NCBI GenBank assembly: GCA_945787435.1 | Contig: CALZHX010000032.1 | Location: 1-9,505 of the forward strand | Source of the DNA: an uncultured Woeseiaceae bacterium | Lineage (GTDB): Bacteria > Pseudomonadota > Gammaproteobacteria > Steroidobacterales > Woeseiaceae | Direction of reading: 5' to 3' | Length of the DNA stretch: 9,505 bases | Shown here: positions 6,951 through 9,505 of the stretch, one piece after another | Numbering within the stretch: position 1 is the stretch's first letter | Layout: the number at the start of each line of letters is the position of its first letter | Program-made: the position numbers and the translations under genes | The notes under the pieces: model-generated | The model's database searches: none | Seen by the model: the letters and a program-made list of their open reading frames with translations, nothing else | Told to the model about the DNA's origin: nothing

Positions 6951-6958
6951 GGGAGGAG
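6951..6958 (+). promoter_or_regulatory. Strong ribosome binding site of the acidic lipoprotein gene
   Basis: GGGAGGAG at 6951-6958, with GGAGG six bases before the ATG at 6963, is the closest match to an ideal Shine-Dalgarno site in the window. It supports this small gene as real and suggests high translation relative to its coupled upstream neighbours. Confidence 0.7.
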
Positions 6959-6962
6959 TGCC

Positions 6963-7238
6963 ATGAGAATTCTGCTCGTACTGATCGCCTTCGCATTCGC
7001 AGGTTGCGGCGAATCATCTGACGATTCGAAAATGGATCGCATTGCTGACGAGATGGAAGACGTCGCCGAGGAAATGGAAGATGTTGCCGATGCTGTCGGC
7101 GAAGCGGTAGATGATGGGACTGAGAAGCTCGGTGATGCTTATCACGACGCGCTCGACAAGGCAGAGGACGTCGGCGAGGTCGTCCAGAAACACGCCGAGC
7201 AGATCGAGGAAGAGATCAAAGAGGCTGTCAACGACTAG
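6963..7238 (+). CDS. Small, highly acidic repeat-containing lipoprotein
   Basis: A 91-residue protein of no family that I recognise. The first 14 residues form a short signal with a hydrophobic core ending FAG before Cys15, a plausible lipobox although Phe at -3 is unusual. Gly16 at +2 would not retain it in the inner membrane under the E. coli rule. The predicted mature part has 29 Asp/Glu and 6 Lys/Arg in 77 residues. A seven-residue unit recurs as MEDVAEE, MEDVADA and VGEAVDD (31-51), and the remainder is also helix-prone with heptad-like Val/Ala spacing, so an extended acidic amphipathic helix or coiled coil is likely. The DNA of the first two units is nearly identical (7053-7073, 7074-7094). 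The ribosome site is excellent. It lies 24 bp after the hydrolase and 27 bp before plsB. The role is unknown; possibilities are an envelope spacer, a cation-binding protein or a partner for a basic protein. Confidence 0.82.
   Translation: MRILLVLIAFAFAGCGESSDDSKMDRIADEMEDVAEEMEDVADAVGEAVDDGTEKLGDAYHDALDKAEDVGEVVQKHAEQIEEEIKEAVND
7053..7094 (+). repeat. Tandem 21-bp coding repeat in the acidic lipoprotein
   Basis: Two adjacent 21-bp units begin at the ATGs at 7053 and 7074. The first 17 bases follow ATGGAAGAYGTYGCCGA in both units and differ only at two synonymous third positions; the last codons diverge. They encode MEDVAEE and MEDVADA. A third protein-level unit (VGEAVDD) follows but is not obvious in the DNA. 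The pattern suggests repeat expansion followed by drift. Confidence 0.75.
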
Positions 7239-7265
7239 ACGGCCCGGCAGGAGCGATGTTCGCCA

Positions 7266-9419
7266 GTGCGTCACTTTTTAGACTTTGCGTTTCTTGTTTT
7301 CCGGCCACTCTACTGGCTGGCCGGTAAGCTGTTCGCCGTTTGGGCGCGCCCGACCGTGCAACCGGAAGCGCCGGCCGAACTGATTACCGACGGCGATGCG
7401 GCCGTTTGTTACGTGCTGGAAACGGGTGGGCTCGCCGACCTGCTTGCGCTGGAGCGCGCATGCGCCAAGAATGGCCTGCCGTCACCGAGTGAATCGTTCT
7501 ATTTCGGCGGCCAGCGATTCTCGAGACGTTTCGTCGTACTCAGGCCGCTCAGCGGCATCTTGTTCCGTCGGCCGTCGGCATCGGGCTCGCGTCGCCTGCG
7601 CAGCCTTGTGGATGCAGGGGAGAATAATAGCGAAGATCTGCTGCTTATTCCCGTCGCAATCTACTGGGGTCGCTCACCCGACAAGGAACACTCACTGTTC
7701 AAGTTGATGTTCGCCGAGAACTGGGATGTTGCGGGCCGCACGCGGAAATTCTTTGCGACACTTTTGCACGGCCGCAACACACTGATGCGGTTCAGCCATG
7801 CGCTGGCGTTGAGTTCCATCGTGCAGGACGGCGTCGAGCCCAATATCGCGTTTCGCAAAGTGTCACGGATTCTGCGAGTGCATTTTCGCAAGCGGCGTAC
7901 CGCGACCGTGGGCCCGGACCTGTCGCATCGCCGCACGCTTGAGAGGCAGGTGCTGCTCGCACCCAATGTGAGGCGTGCGATTGCGGCGGAAGCCGGCGAT
8001 GACGCGAAGAAGCTGGAGCAGGCAGAACGCAAGGTCCACAAATACGTGCATGAGATAGCTGCCGATATTTCCTTCCCGACCATCCGTTTCCTGGTGCGCA
8101 TACTGCGCTGGCTGTGGCACCGGATTTACGACGGTATCGAGATTGGTCACACGGAACGGCTACGGGACCAGGCGAAAGAAAAAGTCGTTGTCTACGTACC
8201 CTGTCATCGGAGTCATTTCGACTACCTGCTGTTGAGTTACATTTGCTATGAAGAGGGATTGCAGCTGCCGCATATCGCAGCGGGCATAAACCTCAACATG
8301 CCGGTCGTCGGTCCGATTTTGCGGCGTGGCGGTGCGTTCTTCCTGCGCCGCAGCTTCAAAGGCAATCGCCTGTATGCCGCTGTATTCGATGCCTACCTGT
8401 ACCAGATCTTGCTGCGCGGTTATTCGATCGAGTACTTCGTTGAAGGCGGGCGTAGCCGGACCGGACGACTATTGTCACCAAAGGGCGGCATGCTGGTGAT
8501 GACCGTGAACTCCTACATCCAGGATCCCAAACGCCCGGTCGTATTCGTACCTATTTACTTCGGATATGAAAAACTGATCGAGGGGGATTCCTTTATCAAT
8601 GAACTCGGCGGTGGCGCGAAGCAAAAAGAGTCACTGTTTGGTCTGATTCGATCAATCAAGGGTTTGCGTGAAAACTTCGGTCGCGTGTACGTCAACATCG
8701 GCGAGCCCATCGATCTGGACAACATGCTTGATAGAATGCAGCCGGACTGGCGCAACATGCCGATAGGCAACGGCGAACGGCCGGCCTGGCTGAACGAGGT
8801 TGTGGATAATCTCGGTCAAAGCATCATGAGCGGTATTAATGCCGCGGCGGCGGTCACCCCGATCAGCCTGCTGGCCTACGTCCTGCTTGCAACCCCAAAA
8901 CAGAAGATTGGCGCCCAGGAGCTGCGCTCGCAGCTTCAATTGAGCCTTGATCTGTTGCAGCGCTTCCGTTACTCCGATTCGGTGACCATGCCCGATATGG
9001 ATCCCGACGAAATTATCGCGCACGGTGAGAAACTCAATGCCATAAGCCGGACATCGCATCCGATGGGTGATGTCATTCACATGGCCGAAAGCACGGCTGT
9101 GCTGCTGACTTTTTTCCGCAACAACATTTTGCACCTGCTCGCTGTGCCGGCGTCGGTCGCGTGTTGCTTCATCCAGGGACGGCAGCTGCCGCTAACTGAG
9201 ATTCAGCGGCTTGTGAACCTGATCTACCCGTTCATGCGCAAGGAGTTGTGCCTGCAATGGGGTGACGATGAGACTGACGACGTGATATCCCAGGCAGTCG
9301 ATGCACTCGTCGACCAAGGGCTCCTGATTCGGCACAAGCGCAAGTCTGTGCTGGAGCGCCCCCCGGCCGGCTCCGCAAAAGCGATATCAAACCGGAAGAG
9401 AGAGCCGGTTACTACTTAA
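7266..9419 (+). CDS. plsB: Glycerol-3-phosphate 1-O-acyltransferase PlsB
   Basis: PlsB transfers an acyl chain from acyl-ACP or acyl-CoA to sn-1 of glycerol-3-phosphate, making lysophosphatidate for phospholipid synthesis at the inner membrane. All four acyltransferase blocks are present: HRSHFD (314-319, the HX4D motif), GAFFLRR (356-362), FVEGGRSRTG (391-400) and VFVPIYFG (426-433). E. coli catalytic or binding residues His306, Asp311, Arg354, Glu385 and Pro421 correspond to His314, Asp319, Arg362, Glu393 and Pro429, a constant offset of 8, which also supports the start. That start is GTG 7266; the in-frame stop at 7236-7238 lies upstream and no other usual start codon lies between. AGGAG (7249-7253) is 12 nt away, rather far. 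At 717 residues it is about 90 shorter than the 807-residue E. coli enzyme, the difference lying after the catalytic blocks. It appears to be the last gene of the run. Confidence 0.97.
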   Translation: MRHFLDFAFLVFRPLYWLAGKLFAVWARPTVQPEAPAELITDGDAAVCYVLETGGLADLLALERACAKNGLPSPSESFYFGGQRFSRRFVVLRPLSGILFRRPSASGSRRLRSLVDAGENNSEDLLLIPVAIYWGRSPDKEHSLFKLMFAENWDVAGRTRKFFATLLHGRNTLMRFSHALALSSIVQDGVEPNIAFRKVSRILRVHFRKRRTATVGPDLSHRRTLERQVLLAPNVRRAIAAEAGDDAKKLEQAERKVHKYVHEIAADISFPTIRFLVRILRWLWHRIYDGIEIGHTERLRDQAKEKVVVYVPCHRSHFDYLLLSYICYEEGLQLPHIAAGINLNMPVVGPILRRGGAFFLRRSFKGNRLYAAVFDAYLYQILLRGYSIEYFVEGGRSRTGRLLSPKGGMLVMTVNSYIQDPKRPVVFVPIYFGYEKLIEGDSFINELGGGAKQKESLFGLIRSIKGLRENFGRVYVNIGEPIDLDNMLDRMQPDWRNMPIGNGERPAWLNEVVDNLGQSIMSGINAAAAVTPISLLAYVLLATPKQKIGAQELRSQLQLSLDLLQRFRYSDSVTMPDMDPDEIIAHGEKLNAISRTSHPMGDVIHMAESTAVLLTFFRNNILHLLAVPASVACCFIQGRQLPLTEIQRLVNLIYPFMRKELCLQWGDDETDDVISQAVDALVDQGLLIRHKRKSVLERPPAGSAKAISNRKREPVTT

Positions 9420-9505
9420 AGCAAAAAATACATAAATAACTGCAATAAATATTAGTAAATCAAATAGATAGTGCAGTAGTTAAGGGGGCCTGCTTCTAAT
9501 AATTC
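9420..9505. other. AT-rich non-coding tail after plsB
   Basis: Directly after the plsB stop the base composition falls sharply: bases 9411-9480 hold about 16 G/C in 70, whereas the upstream genes are clearly GC-rich. Inverted repeats are present: ACTACT (9411-9416) with AGTAGT (9475-9480), and ACTGCA (9439-9444) with TGCAGT (9472-9477); the two right arms overlap. No stem-loop followed by a T-run is visible on the + strand. Short open stretches on the minus strand run in from the window edge but are too short to call. It may be an operon-end spacer or the edge of foreign DNA. Confidence 0.5.

Noticed and set aside
9390..9410. AACCGG...CCGGTT hairpin near the plsB stop as an intrinsic terminator
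   Set aside because: The stem is only 6 bp with a 9-base loop, lies inside the coding sequence, and is followed by an A-rich rather than T-rich stretch on the + strand.
9452..9505. Minus-strand C-terminal fragment entering from the window edge
   Set aside because: A 17-codon open stretch ending in TAA exists, and another frame ends sooner; both are too short to tell from chance in AT-rich DNA.
1..9505. Mobile element, CRISPR array, toxin-antitoxin or defence system
   Set aside because: I found no transposase, integrase, regularly spaced repeats, paired small toxin-like genes or defence-specific domains; the GTPases resemble DUF697-type proteins rather than known defence GTPases.

Overview
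The window is a compact block of chromosome from a GC-rich Gammaproteobacterium, probably environmental. The best taxonomic clue is a full-length PlsB-type glycerol-3-phosphate acyltransferase, a form largely confined to Gammaproteobacteria, together with short intergenic gaps. I recognise no transposase, phage gene, CRISPR array, tRNA or rRNA. All genes lie on the + strand.

Layout: (1) 1-129, the C-terminus of a DUF1501-type protein. (2) 158-1951, a DUF885 metallopeptidase-like lipoprotein. (3) 1959-3452 and 3382-4743, two tandem, overlapping, paralogous GTPases with C-terminal DUF697-like hydrophobic regions; the first also has two N-terminal membrane segments. (4) 4745-5104, an alkyltransferase-like (ATL) DNA-damage sensor with Trp in place of the reactive Cys. 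(5) 5101-6441, a double-domain DSBA/HCCA-isomerase-like thioredoxin-fold protein. (6) 6438-6938, a small alpha/beta hydrolase. (7) 6963-7238, a tiny, very acidic lipoprotein with a seven-residue repeat. (8) 7266-9419, PlsB. (9) 9420-9505, an AT-rich tail with no gene that I can support.

From 158 to 9419 the gaps are 7, -71, 1, -4, -4, 24 and 27 nt, so the eight genes look like one co-transcribed, partly translationally coupled unit. No internal promoter or terminator is evident. The products suggest envelope work (two lipoproteins, membrane GTPases, phospholipid synthesis) mixed with damage sensing and possible thiol chemistry. A shared pathway is inference from synteny only.

The most notable points are the GTPase pair, which shares a G5-proximal insertion ending in an RQR signature and whose reading frames overlap by 71 nt; the duplicated DSBA protein whose first half has lost the cis-proline motif; and the acidic repeat lipoprotein lying in frame just upstream of PlsB. 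I see no clear defence or mobile system. The GTPase pair is the best candidate for an undercharacterised machine.
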